From an uncultured Anaerolineae bacterium (GTDB taxonomy: Bacteria; Chloroflexota; Anaerolineae; Aggregatilineales; Phototrophicaceae): a DNA stretch of 53,830 bases. The stretch is from positions 1 to 53,830 of the forward strand of contig CALDYP010000053.1 of the NCBI GenBank assembly GCA_937944445.1, written 5' to 3'. Each line of letters begins with the position of its first letter. The first letter of the stretch is position 1. A program made the position numbers and the translations under genes. Below, piece by piece: positions 23,790-31,895 of this stretch. A model generated the notes under the pieces. That model was not told the DNA's origin. It worked only from the letters and a program-made list of their open reading frames with translations, and ran no database searches.

Positions 23790-24893
23790 ATGCCAGATTG
23801 GGGCATTGCCCTTACCCCTTCCAAAACCGCCGAAGTTCAATTTGAGGCGGCCCCCGTCCCGATTCTGCTGCACGCCATCCTCTTGATTAACATCGTCTGT
23901 GCTGACAACGAAGAGGCGCTGCCGGGCGTGGCGCGCGCCGCTCGCGCCATCGCTCAAGCCCTCACCCCAACCCAGCGCACTGATCTGCGCATGGCTTACT
24001 GGCTCATCGGGGATCGGCTGCTGTTCGACTACCGCCATCTGACCTTCCCTGAGTTCATCGCCGCGCTCGAACAGATCGACGCGGTGGCGCTGCGCGATGC
24101 AGCCATCGGCTGGATGCAGCACAAAGCGCACTTCGCAGGGTATGCAGCCATCCTGAGTGACTTCAGCGCCTACCGTGCGATCATTCAGCCAGTTTATGAG
24201 GAAAAGGCCGAGCTGCTGGGCGAGTTCGACGAGCCGCTGCATCAGCAGCTTTGGGCGCTGCTGCAAGACCCGCCCAGCTTGAAAGCGCGCATGCTGCACT
24301 TTTTGCGCTTCATGTGGGAGCAGCACCTGCGTGCCGAGTGGCAGCACGTCCAGCCCGTGGTGACCGCTTGTGTGGACGCCTTCCGCCAGCAGGATTACAG
24401 CCGATTCACCACCGGCGAAATCCTCGAACACGTCACCATGCGCGACTTGCAGCGCGAGGAGTTCTTCCAGAAAGAGATCCACAACGCCAAGCACATCACC
24501 TTCGTCCCGACGCCGTATCTGGGGCCGTATGTCACGTGGATGCACGACGAGGTCAGCGGGCGCGATCTGGTGTTCTTCGGCGCGCGCCAACCGCGCGACA
24601 TTGCCCAACGCGAGGCTGCCATCAACCGCAGCGAGTTGTTGATCTGGCTCAACGCGCTGGCCGATGAAACGCGCTTGCGCATGTTAGAGATGCTGACGCG
24701 CGAAGAAGAGATTTGCGCGCAGGACTTCATCACCGCGTTGGAGTTGTCGCAGTCGAGCGCCAGCCGTCACCTGCGCCAGCTCACCGCCAGCGGCTACTTG
24801 ACCGAGCGCCGCCGCGACGTAGCCAAGTGCTACAGCCTCAACCGTGAGCGCGTGGCCGACACGATCCGCGCCTTGCAGCAGTTCCTCGATTGA
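23790..24893 (+). CDS. ArsR-family regulator with large N-terminal domain
   Basis: A 367-residue protein, far longer than a plain ArsR repressor (~100). Start ATG 23790 is behind AGAGGA. Residues ~1-280 form an unrecognised, mostly helical sensor or oligomerisation domain (EYRHL..., LHFLRFMWEQHLRAEWQHV). The C-terminal ~85 residues are a winged helix-turn-helix of ArsR type: LNALADETRLRMLEMLTREEEICAQ, then recognition helix SQSSASRHLRQLTASGYL, then wing RRDVAKCYSLN. The layout resembles ArsR relatives with an N-terminal DUF5937-like region, so it would bind DNA as a dimer. The upstream palindrome suggests autoregulation. The M50-like membrane gene follows 2 bp after the stop, so the pair is probably an operon. 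Confidence 0.88.
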   Translation: MPDWGIALTPSKTAEVQFEAAPVPILLHAILLINIVCADNEEALPGVARAARAIAQALTPTQRTDLRMAYWLIGDRLLFDYRHLTFPEFIAALEQIDAVALRDAAIGWMQHKAHFAGYAAILSDFSAYRAIIQPVYEEKAELLGEFDEPLHQQLWALLQDPPSLKARMLHFLRFMWEQHLRAEWQHVQPVVTACVDAFRQQDYSRFTTGEILEHVTMRDLQREEFFQKEIHNAKHITFVPTPYLGPYVTWMHDEVSGRDLVFFGARQPRDIAQREAAINRSELLIWLNALADETRLRMLEMLTREEEICAQDFITALELSQSSASRHLRQLTASGYLTERRRDVAKCYSLNRERVADTIRALQQFLD

Positions 24894-24895
24894 CT

Positions 24896-25447
24896 ATGAC
24901 GATGATCCGCCGCTGGTTGTTGACGACGCGCGATCTGGGCGATTTGGGTCCGATCCGCGTCAGCATGGAGCGCAGCGCCTACGTCGGGCTGGGCCTCGTC
25001 GCGCTGACGATGTTTGTCGCCGCGCTCAGCCTGTTGGACGGCACAGGCAGCGACCGCTTGATGGGGGCGCTGCTGGCGACAGGCGGCTACTACCTGAGCG
25101 TGATGGTGCACCACACTGGCCACTATCTCGCAGGGCTATACGCGGGCTACCCGCTGGTACGGCTGCACTTCTACTGGGCGCTGGCGCGCGACATCTACCC
25201 GCCCAACGAGCCGAAACTGGCGGCCAACATCCACCTGCGGCGGGCGCTGGGCGGCCCCTGCGCCAGCGTGCTGGCGGCGTCCGCCTGCCTGCTGCTGACA
25301 GCGATCACCCCGGGCGGCATCTTGCGCTTTTTCTTCCTGTCGGGCTTTTGGATCAACCTGCTGATCTTCACGCTGGGGGCGCTCATCCCGGCCTTCGGTC
25401 TCGATGGGGACGTAATCCGCCGCCACTGGCCACAGCGACGAGTTTAG
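24896..25447 (+). CDS. M50-like membrane protein with HHTGH in place of HExxH
   Basis: A 183-residue membrane protein with about four hydrophobic segments. It has three hallmarks of site-2-protease (M50) proteins in the right order. First, HHTGH (residues 72-76) lies inside a membrane helix where HExGH is expected. Second, a Gly-Pro-containing segment (RRALGGPCASVLAA) resembles the conserved AGP region. Third, LIPAFGLDGD (near the C-terminus) matches the Asp-bearing LDG motif. Both zinc His residues and the Asp are present, but the catalytic Glu is His. It may be an inactive metal-binding relative or use altered chemistry. It is transcribed with the ArsR-like gene, and its 3' end overlaps the convergent kinase gene by 4 bases. 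Confidence 0.65.
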   Translation: MTMIRRWLLTTRDLGDLGPIRVSMERSAYVGLGLVALTMFVAALSLLDGTGSDRLMGALLATGGYYLSVMVHHTGHYLAGLYAGYPLVRLHFYWALARDIYPPNEPKLAANIHLRRALGGPCASVLAASACLLLTAITPGGILRFFFLSGFWINLLIFTLGALIPAFGLDGDVIRRHWPQRRV

Positions 25448-28035
25448 GAACGCTTCTCGCGCTGCAAGCGGCGGTTGAGCGCGATCCGCACTTGTTCAAC
25501 CAGCGCGTTGCCGCTCATCTGGTGCTTAGAGAGGACTTGCACGTCGTATTGGGCGAGTTTGTGTTTCTCGGCGGAGTTCAATTCGCGCCCTGTGGCGATC
25601 ACTACAGGGATTGACTGCGTCGCCTCCGACTCGCGGATGTGACGCAGCACCTCAAACCCGTTGAGGTCAGGCATGACGATGTCAAGGATGATAAGGGAAG
25701 GCGTCGATGAGCGCAGCCAGCGCAGCGCTTCCTCGCCGCCGGCCACTGCCGCCACGCGATACCCCTGCATCTCCAACACTTCCTGTATGAGCATTCGGTG
25801 GCTGTTCTTGTCGTCCACGACCAAAATCGGCGCATCTTCTGCCACGTTCACCACCCGCGCGAGGCTGTCGAGCAGCGCCTGCTGGCTGAGCGGTTTGACG
25901 AGGTAATCCGCCGCGCCGAGGTAGAAAGCGGTCGTCTTCTTGTCGAGGACCGACATCACGATCACCGGGATGTTGGCGCAAGCAGGCTCCGTTTTGAGCT
26001 GGCGCATCAGTTCCCAGCTATCGACATCCGACAGCGTTGCATCGGCGATGATGGCGGCTGGCTGGAGGCGCACCGCGTACTTCAGCGCGTCGACGGCGCT
26101 GCTCACCGCTGAGACACGATACCCCGCGCTGGAGAGGTAATCTTCGATAAGCTGTAGGGTGGCCTCGTCGTTGTCAATCACCAACACCAGCGTGCGGCGG
26201 TCGGTTTGTTCGCGCAGTTCCTGCGTGATGGAGGTGACACGTGGCAGCGGCAGCAGCACGTAAAAGGTGCTGCCCTGTCCTTCGACGCTGTCCACCCAAA
26301 TGTAGCCTTCCTGCATCGTGATGAGGCGTTCGGTGATGCTCAAGCCCAACCCTGTGCCCGTGTACTCACGCTGGGCAGACCCGTCACCTTGATAGAACGC
26401 ATCAAAGATCATGCGTTGATCCGACGCTTTGATGCCGATGCCGGTGTCTGCCACTTCGACGAGCAGCCAGCGGCCATCCGAGGGGCGGATGTGCACCGGC
26501 AGCGGCGCTGGCTCCATCAGCCCGTGTTTGATCGTGACGACGTGTGCGCTGACGCGGATCTTGCCCTCCGCGGTGAACTTGAGGGCGTTGCTCAGCAAGT
26601 TGTTGAGGATCTGCGTCGTGCGCAGCGGGTCAAGGCGCATCGTTGGCAGGTTCGGCTCGATGTCCAACTCCAACGTCAGGCCTTTAGCGGCGATTGCGGG
26701 CGCAAAGGTCAACTGCACATCGTGGATCAGCGCGCCGATGTCCACCGTCACCGGTTCAAGGTCAAGCTGGCCAGCCTCAATCTTGGACAAGTCGAGGATG
26801 TCGTTGATCAACTCCAGCAGGCCGCGCCCGCTCTTGTGGACGCGCGCCAGCCGGTCAAGCTGTCGTTCGTTGAGGGCGCCGTAGGTCTGCGCCAGCAGCA
26901 TCTCGGTGTAGCCGATGATCGCGTTCAGCGGGGTGCGCAGCTCATGGCTGATGTTGGCCAGAAACTCGCTCTTGAGCCGATTAGCCACCACCGCCTGCGC
27001 GTAAAGCTCGGTGTTGCGCAGCGCCAGCGCCAACTGCCCGGCGATGGCGTGCAGCATTTCGCTGTCGTCGAGGGTGAAGACGCGGCGGCTGTCGCGCGAG
27101 TCGAGCCGCACGCTGCCGAGGATTTCATCATAGGCGGTGAGCGGCGCGCACAAGCTGACCCGCGCCCGCACGCGATCATAGGGGCCGGGCGGCTGATTCT
27201 CTGGCAGCAGGGTCATCACATAGGCGGACGTGGCGCGTCGCAGCTCTTCTTGATAGGCTTGTTCGTCTGTTTCGGCGATGCTCACGCCGACGAGATCCTC
27301 TTCTGGATACTCAGCGACGATGAGGAAGCGATGCTCAGGCGGATGGTAGCGTATGAGCGCCACGTGATCGACGCGGAACAGCTCGTGCAGCAGGCGCAGC
27401 GCGCGGCGCAGCATTACCTCGGTCTCAAGCGAGGACGTGAGGACGGTCGTCACCCGCTGAATCGAGTCCAGCCGCCGCGCACGCCGATCCGCTTGGATGG
27501 CCATTTGCTCGGCGTGGTGATATTGGCGCGCGTTGTCCAACGCGGGGCCGGCGAACTGCGCCAGCAGCATCAGTTCCTCAAGGTCGTCCTCTGTGTAGCT
27601 GTAGGGCAGCCCTTGATCGATGCACAGCACGCCGATTACACGGCCTGAGGCGATAAGCGGCAGCCCCATCCACGCGGCGGCATCGTGCATGAAGGGCGGC
27701 TCGGTGTGCCACGTGGGGTCATCGCTGGTGTCGGCGATCAACAGCGGGTAGCCTGTGACGATGATCTGCGCCAGCCAGCTAGTCGGTTCAACGTCGATGG
27801 TGTTGTTCAACAGCTCAGCGTCGTGGCCGACGTGGGCTGCCACGAGCAGGCGGGTGATTGGCTGGTTGGGCAGGCACATCAGCAGCATCAGCCGTTGATA
27901 GCCCACCAGCACAGCCACTTGTTCGATCAAGCGCTGATGGATGACTGAGGACTGCAAACTGCTGTGCAGCAGCCGCCCCATTTCCATCTGCACGCTGCCG
28001 CGCATCGGCAGTGGATCAGGCGTGTCGAGGCTCAT
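25444..28035 (-). CDS. Hybrid sensor histidine kinase: GAF-GAF-HisKA-HATPase-REC-REC
   Basis: An 863-residue cytoplasmic phosphorelay protein. Two GAF sensor domains occupy about residues 30-175 and 195-345. The HisKA motif FLANISHELRTPLN lies near 360-375, and the ATPase domain (LSNALKFT, VADTGIGI, GTGLGLSI) at about 410-595. Receiver 1 (VIDNDEA, Asp in IIADATL, Lys in YLVKP) spans about 610-725. Receiver 2 (LVVDDKNSHRMLI, IILDIVMPDLNG, then VLSKHQ) runs from about 735 to 855. No membrane segment is seen. Two consecutive receivers after the kinase imply a multi-step relay or a kinase regulated by two partners. No output regulator is adjacent except the convergent ArsR-like gene. Confidence 0.93.
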   Translation of the reverse strand: MSLDTPDPLPMRGSVQMEMGRLLHSSLQSSVIHQRLIEQVAVLVGYQRLMLLMCLPNQPITRLLVAAHVGHDAELLNNTIDVEPTSWLAQIIVTGYPLLIADTSDDPTWHTEPPFMHDAAAWMGLPLIASGRVIGVLCIDQGLPYSYTEDDLEELMLLAQFAGPALDNARQYHHAEQMAIQADRRARRLDSIQRVTTVLTSSLETEVMLRRALRLLHELFRVDHVALIRYHPPEHRFLIVAEYPEEDLVGVSIAETDEQAYQEELRRATSAYVMTLLPENQPPGPYDRVRARVSLCAPLTAYDEILGSVRLDSRDSRRVFTLDDSEMLHAIAGQLALALRNTELYAQAVVANRLKSEFLANISHELRTPLNAIIGYTEMLLAQTYGALNERQLDRLARVHKSGRGLLELINDILDLSKIEAGQLDLEPVTVDIGALIHDVQLTFAPAIAAKGLTLELDIEPNLPTMRLDPLRTTQILNNLLSNALKFTAEGKIRVSAHVVTIKHGLMEPAPLPVHIRPSDGRWLLVEVADTGIGIKASDQRMIFDAFYQGDGSAQREYTGTGLGLSITERLITMQEGYIWVDSVEGQGSTFYVLLPLPRVTSITQELREQTDRRTLVLVIDNDEATLQLIEDYLSSAGYRVSAVSSAVDALKYAVRLQPAAIIADATLSDVDSWELMRQLKTEPACANIPVIVMSVLDKKTTAFYLGAADYLVKPLSQQALLDSLARVVNVAEDAPILVVDDKNSHRMLIQEVLEMQGYRVAAVAGGEEALRWLRSSTPSLIILDIVMPDLNGFEVLRHIRESEATQSIPVVIATGRELNSAEKHKLAQYDVQVLSKHQMSGNALVEQVRIALNRRLQREKRS

Positions 28036-28280
28036 CTGTGCCAGCCTCTGAGAGCGGCGTGATGGCTTCCGAGAGTTGACGCACTCCCTCGCCTGTGTTG
28101 GTTGGTTCGATCAGCATATGATCGAGCGTTTTTCAGCTGTTGGTGCTCAAACGCCATGACACAGTCGCACCCGCTAGATGACAAAAGCGAATCTTCAATT
28201 AAATATTATTGCACATTTTACGCGGCTGCGCATCGACGAATGAGCACATCCAGAGCAGCCGCCTCGAACGCGCAGCGGCA

Positions 28281-29207
28281 TCATCGTTGCGGATTGGGCA
28301 GGGCGGCCCATTTGACTTGGTTTTTCTTTCGGCGCTGTTCGTATACGGCATAGATCGACAGACCACTGCCCACGAACACAGCGAAAAATCCGCCGAGCTG
28401 ATAATCGCCTGCGCGCCTCATGCTGTCTTGGAGCAGTTGTTCGCGCGTGCCAAGCAGCCAAATCCGCGTTTGCAAGGTTCCGTCTTCTTGCCACGCGCCC
28501 ACTAACGAGATCGTGTCCCCTACTGCGAAGCCCTGCACCCGCTGCGAGCCATGCGTGTAGGGGCTGCCTCGGTATTCCGCTACCCGTAAGACGGGCTTCA
28601 GATCGTCGTCGTAACGCTGCGGGACGCTGAAGATCTGCTCGTGGCCTGCCAAGCGCGGCTCAAGGTCGGCGTTGATCGTCACGTCGATGAGTTGGCTGCC
28701 CACCTCCAGCGTGATGGACGCCGGCGCGACGCGGCGCAACCGCTGCCACTCGCCGCTGAATCTGTTAGCGTTCGACTCAGGCTTGACCTCCCACGCAAAG
28801 ACCTCATAGGCGACGAGCTGCGCGCTTTGAACGTAGGCGTTGATGGCTGCGTCAGGGTCAAGGATGAGGTCTGCCGGGCGCAGCGTCCCCGTTAGGATCA
28901 GCTCGCTGCCGGGTGTGCGCTGCGTTAAATCGTTGTGTGGCAGCTCTTCGAGCTGTCTCGCAAGGGTTTCTTGCTGCGGCCAGACGATGAAGGCCATGAC
29001 GAACCCGAAGCAGACAAAGTATATGCCCAATATGAAAAGATGCTTTTGATCCCCTTCAAACCCTAGCTTGTTCAGCAGAGTGTTAAGCGCGTAGCCCGTG
29101 CCACCGACCACCAACACGATGACTGGCAGCCAGTAGATCGAAAATGTGATGGACATCAAGATTAGCCTTGTGTTGAGTAAGTTTTTTAAACTCATTATAG
29201 GCTTCAT
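28281..29207 (-). CDS. Membrane protein of unknown function, 3 TM, GIDE-like layout
   Basis: A 308-residue protein with two N-terminal membrane helices (about residues 20-40 and 53-75) and one C-terminal helix (about 270-290). They flank a ~190-residue soluble domain. The domain opens with ELILTGTLRPADLILDP and contains YEVFAWEVKPES and two Val/Thr/Ile-rich strands before GDTISLVGAWQEDGTLQTRIWLLG. This layout weakly resembles GIDE/MULAN-type membrane domains, including an initial GTLR-A and a middle AY-xWEV strand, but I do not claim the family. Two possible starts (29207 and an internal Met) are 12 bases apart. The downstream 28036-28280 gap contains no gene. Confidence 0.7.
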   Translation of the reverse strand: MKPIMSLKNLLNTRLILMSITFSIYWLPVIVLVVGGTGYALNTLLNKLGFEGDQKHLFILGIYFVCFGFVMAFIVWPQQETLARQLEELPHNDLTQRTPGSELILTGTLRPADLILDPDAAINAYVQSAQLVAYEVFAWEVKPESNANRFSGEWQRLRRVAPASITLEVGSQLIDVTINADLEPRLAGHEQIFSVPQRYDDDLKPVLRVAEYRGSPYTHGSQRVQGFAVGDTISLVGAWQEDGTLQTRIWLLGTREQLLQDSMRRAGDYQLGGFFAVFVGSGLSIYAVYEQRRKKNQVKWAALPNPQR

Positions 29208-29315
29208 CCGCCGTGCCCCCTTTTAAACTTTCTTTAAGGTAAAAGCGAACACGGCACGCCCTGTCCCTACGACACTGCGGGGGGTGGGGGATGAGGCCCA
29301 TTAACAAACTATCAT

Positions 29316-29344
29316 TTGCGCGCTGCCTTGTTGTTTTGTAGAAT
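29316..29344 (+). promoter_or_regulatory. Weak promoter candidate for the cysteine synthase leader
   Basis: TTGCGC (29316-29321), a 17-base spacer and TAGAAT (29339-29344). The -10 box is good and the -35 box is poor, so activation may be needed. It would start the transcript near 29351. Confidence 0.35.
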
Positions 29345-29411
29345 GTAACTGTAAAGCTAAACGCATCAAAGCGTGGTTGAGGTATACACCTGATGTATCA
29401 TATGTGTTGTT

Positions 29412-29578
29412 GTTGTCGCAGGAAGGGAGTGACCATCGCCTGACGACAACATCGTAGAGCAGACAACATCGGCCAACGATTACGGAGCAGCGTGGAACTC
29501 CCCCCGCAAGGACGGGCAGACATCCGCGCTGTTTTGCTTGATCGTTGGCTTTTTTGTTGGCGATCAAGGGTCTGCCCG
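29412..29578 (+). promoter_or_regulatory. Putative cis-regulatory RNA (terminator/antiterminator switch)
   Basis: Complementary segments seen directly are: (1) GTTGTCG-CAGG (29412-29422) with CCTG-A-CGACAAC (29439-29450); (2) GCCAACGAT (29472-29480) with ATCGTTGGC (29541-29549), followed at once by TTTTTT, like a terminator; (3) CTTGATCG (29537-29544) with CGATCAAG (29561-29568), nested inside (4) CGGGCAGAC (29513-29521) with GTCTGCCCG (29570-29578). Helix 2 and helices 3/4 use the same bases and cannot coexist. A TGGAAC sequence (29493-29498) lies on the 5' side of the terminator, where a T-box would have TGGN; A at the N position would match the U discriminator of tRNA-Cys. A specifier stem was not recognised. 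Confidence 0.55.
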
Positions 29579-29628
29579 AGGACGAATCAACTGATCAACG
29601 CAGCCAACACAAAGGACAGTCCAAACTC

Positions 29629-30585
29629 ATGAGCGCTATTCGTCAACTGGATTACACCCTCGGCATTCACTCGCAGTCGCTGGAGTCGCAGATTGGCAAC
29701 ACGCCGCTGCTGAGCTTCCAGCGCATCACCGCTGACCTGCCGCCGTATGTGCGCGTCTACGACAAAGCCGAGTGGATGAACCCCGGCGGCAGCGTCAAAG
29801 ACCGCGCCGCCTACAGCATCATCACCACCGCCGAGCGCGACGGCCACCTGCGCGCTGGCAAGATCCTCACCGACGCCACCAGCGGCAACACTGGCATCGC
29901 CTACGCCATGATCGGCGCGGCGCGCGGCCACCGCGTGCGCCTCTTCTTGCCAGAGAACGCCAGCCCTGAGCGCATCGCCATCCTGCGCGCTTACGGCGCG
30001 GAGCTGATCCTGACGCCTGCTGAGGACGGAACCGACGGCGCGATCTACGCCGTCCGTGACGAGGTCGCCGCCCACCCAGAGCGCTACTTCTACGCCGACC
30101 AGTACAGCAACCCCGCCAACTGGCAGGCGCACTACAAGACAACCGGCGTCGAAATCTGGCATCAGACGCATGGGCAGGTGACGCACTTCGTGGCCGGCTT
30201 AGGGACGAGCGGCACGTTCATGGGCACAGGCCGCCGCCTGAGGGACTATCACCCGCGCGTGCATCTCATCTCATCGCAGCCCGACGCGGCCATCCACCGC
30301 ATCGAGGGCTGGAAGCACATGGAGAGCGCCCTCAACCCCGCCATCTATGACCCGCACTTCGCCGAGCGCAATGTGCCGGTCAGCACCGAGGCGGCCTACG
30401 CGATGGCCAAGCGCCTCGCGCGCGAAGAGGGCTACTTGGTTGGGGTGAGCGCCGCCGCCGCGATGGTCGCTGCGATGACCGTCGCTGAGGAGGCTGCCGC
30501 CCGCCATGAACACGCCGTCATCGTGACGCTCTTCCCAGACAGCGCCTACAAGTACCTCTCAGAGCGCTTCTGGACGGAGGACTAG
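29629..30585 (+). CDS. PLP-dependent cysteine synthase-family protein
   Basis: A 318-residue type II PLP enzyme. The ATG at 29629 follows AAAGGA; a longer upstream frame runs through the leader RNA and is rejected. Motifs are IGNTPLLSFQR at the N-terminus, NPGGSVKDRAAYSI with the PLP Lys in SVKDR, TDATSGNTGIAYAM (phosphate/substrate loop), and GLGTSGTFMGTGR, which binds the cofactor phosphate. It would make cysteine from an activated serine and sulfide. It could also be a close relative such as O-phosphoserine sulfhydrylase, or CysM rather than CysK, so no symbol is given. The stop overlaps the convergent propeller gene by 4 bases. Confidence 0.9.
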   Translation: MSAIRQLDYTLGIHSQSLESQIGNTPLLSFQRITADLPPYVRVYDKAEWMNPGGSVKDRAAYSIITTAERDGHLRAGKILTDATSGNTGIAYAMIGAARGHRVRLFLPENASPERIAILRAYGAELILTPAEDGTDGAIYAVRDEVAAHPERYFYADQYSNPANWQAHYKTTGVEIWHQTHGQVTHFVAGLGTSGTFMGTGRRLRDYHPRVHLISSQPDAAIHRIEGWKHMESALNPAIYDPHFAERNVPVSTEAAYAMAKRLAREEGYLVGVSAAAAMVAAMTVAEEAAARHEHAVIVTLFPDSAYKYLSERFWTED

Positions 30586-31715
30586 GGGGCTGCGCACGCG
30601 GCCTCGCCGTCAAAGGCCGCCGGCGACCAGACGGGCGGCGTGTTGCCCAGCGCCCACGGCGCGCCCAGCCGCCGCAGCGTGGCGCTCACCGTGTCGATGA
30701 GCGCCACCTGATAGCGCGTCCGCAGCGCCAGCCAGCGCCCATCGTCGCGGAAGCGCGGGTAGTCCGCGTGGGGCAGGTCGTAAAACGCCAGATAGCGCAG
30801 CGCGGCTTGTTCGGCGCGGCCGGCCAGCGGGATCTGCCACAGCGCGTTTTCTGCCACGCCCTGCATACCCATCAAGCTGGCGATCAAGTGCGTGCCGTCT
30901 GGCTGCCAGATCAGGTCCAGCGCGGTTGTGTACTCAAAGCTGAGCTGCGTCGGGATCGCGCCCGCCTCGCTGGCCATGATCCACAGCAGGTCTTGGTTGG
31001 GCGCGGGCGAGTAGGCGAACGCCAGCAGCGCCCCATCCGGCGACCAGCGCGGCATCGAGACGTTCCCCGTGGGGAAGTTCGTGAGGCGCGTACGCTGGCC
31101 GCTGGCGACCTCCACCAACCACAGGTCAGCCTCGTTGAGCAGCGCCACTGGCGGCAGCGGAACCCCTGCAGCAGGCGTCGGCGTCGGGACGGCAGTGCTG
31201 AACAAGTCCGCCCCGGCCACGCGCTGCTCATAGCTGACGTAGGCGAGGCGCGCCCCATCGGGCGACCAGCGCGGCGTTGCCTCGCGCCCGCTGACGCTTA
31301 GGACGCGCGGGCTGCCCCCCTCAGCTGAAACAACTGCGACAAAGCGGCGCGTTTCGCCCCCTTCCTGCTGCACCAACGTGAAGGCGATCTGGCTGCCATC
31401 AGGCGAGAAGGACGGCTCATACACGCCGCCTGACCCGCTCGGCAGCAGGCGGCGGACGTCGCCCCCATCCAGCCGCGCCGTCACAAGCTGATCGTCCAGC
31501 GTGGCCAGCAGGCGACAGCCGTCGGGCGAGAAACCCCACAAGGTGTGCGCCCCCTCGCCCAGCGCCACCTCGCGGGTGAAGTCCAAGTCAAGGTCGTAGA
31601 GCAGGATGCGCGTTTGGTCGGGTGTGTTCAGCCCCAGCACGAGCGGCCCCAGCGGCGGGACGGGCTGCGCCCCAGTGGGGATCATCCCCACGGTGAGAAA
31701 AAGCAGCAGCCTCAC
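30582..31715 (-). CDS. Secreted TolB-like PD40 propeller protein
   Basis: A protein of about 377 residues from a GTG at 31715. This start gives a signal-peptide-like N-terminus (RLLLFLTVGMIPTGA), whereas the open frame to 31880 would add 55 residues encoded by a repeat. Propeller strands with the PD40 signature recur: WGFSPDGCRLLAT, PSFSPDGSQIAFT, PRWSPDGARLAYV, PRWSPDGALLAFA and LIWQPDGTHLIAS. A short Thr-Pro tract (TPTPAAG) interrupts one loop. It probably sits outside the membrane as a binding protein; no catalytic motif is seen. The GTG has no strong ribosome site, so the start is uncertain. MITE-derived sequence (31731-31783) lies directly upstream. Confidence 0.75.
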   Translation of the reverse strand: MRLLLFLTVGMIPTGAQPVPPLGPLVLGLNTPDQTRILLYDLDLDFTREVALGEGAHTLWGFSPDGCRLLATLDDQLVTARLDGGDVRRLLPSGSGGVYEPSFSPDGSQIAFTLVQQEGGETRRFVAVVSAEGGSPRVLSVSGREATPRWSPDGARLAYVSYEQRVAGADLFSTAVPTPTPAAGVPLPPVALLNEADLWLVEVASGQRTRLTNFPTGNVSMPRWSPDGALLAFAYSPAPNQDLLWIMASEAGAIPTQLSFEYTTALDLIWQPDGTHLIASLMGMQGVAENALWQIPLAGRAEQAALRYLAFYDLPHADYPRFRDDGRWLALRTRYQVALIDTVSATLRRLGAPWALGNTPPVWSPAAFDGEAACAAP

Positions 31716-31730
31716 AAGACGCCACGGACT

Positions 31731-31783
31731 GAAGCCCCCTTCAGGGAACGCGGTGTCAGCCGAGTGCCTCAGCGCTCGGCGCG
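31731..31783. repeat. MITE interior remnant D
   Basis: GAAGCCCCCTTCAGGG, followed by CAGCCGAGTGCCTCAGCGCTCGGCG, matches the interior of elements A and B (around 12230-12275 and 41070-41105). It includes the CCGAG...CTCGG hairpin. The terminal GGGAGTGTCT ends are not found, so it is a fragment. It lies in the upstream open extension of the propeller gene. Confidence 0.6.
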
Positions 31784-31895
31784 CTTGGCCGTTCAAGTTC
31801 ACCTCTTCTCGCATCGGTTCCACCCCTGCCGCTGGCTGTTTCGTCTGTAGTAGAATGCAGCGAACAAGTGTAAAACGCAAGGAAGGACAGGGATT

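Larger units (their letters stand above)
29208..29628 (+). other. Structured 5' leader region of the cysteine synthase gene
   Basis: No gene is visible in this 421-bp gap. Its first ~90 bp contain a decayed CCTACGACACTG hairpin repeat and a GGGGGATGAGGCC repeat arm. From about 29339 it holds a weak promoter, a palindrome (ATACA-CCTGA-TGTAT) and a ~280-base leader with several long complementary segments listed separately. Confidence 0.6.

Noticed and set aside
26206..27648. A 480-codon plus-strand frame opposite the hybrid kinase
   Set aside because: The minus-strand frame has complete kinase and receiver motifs, while the plus-strand translation is rich in His/Arg/Gln and has no recognisable domain.
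29480..29510. Canonical T-box element ahead of the cysteine synthase gene
   Set aside because: Only TGGAAC and the competing helices are present; the standard ACCGCG part and a specifier stem were not found, so it is reported only as a possibility.
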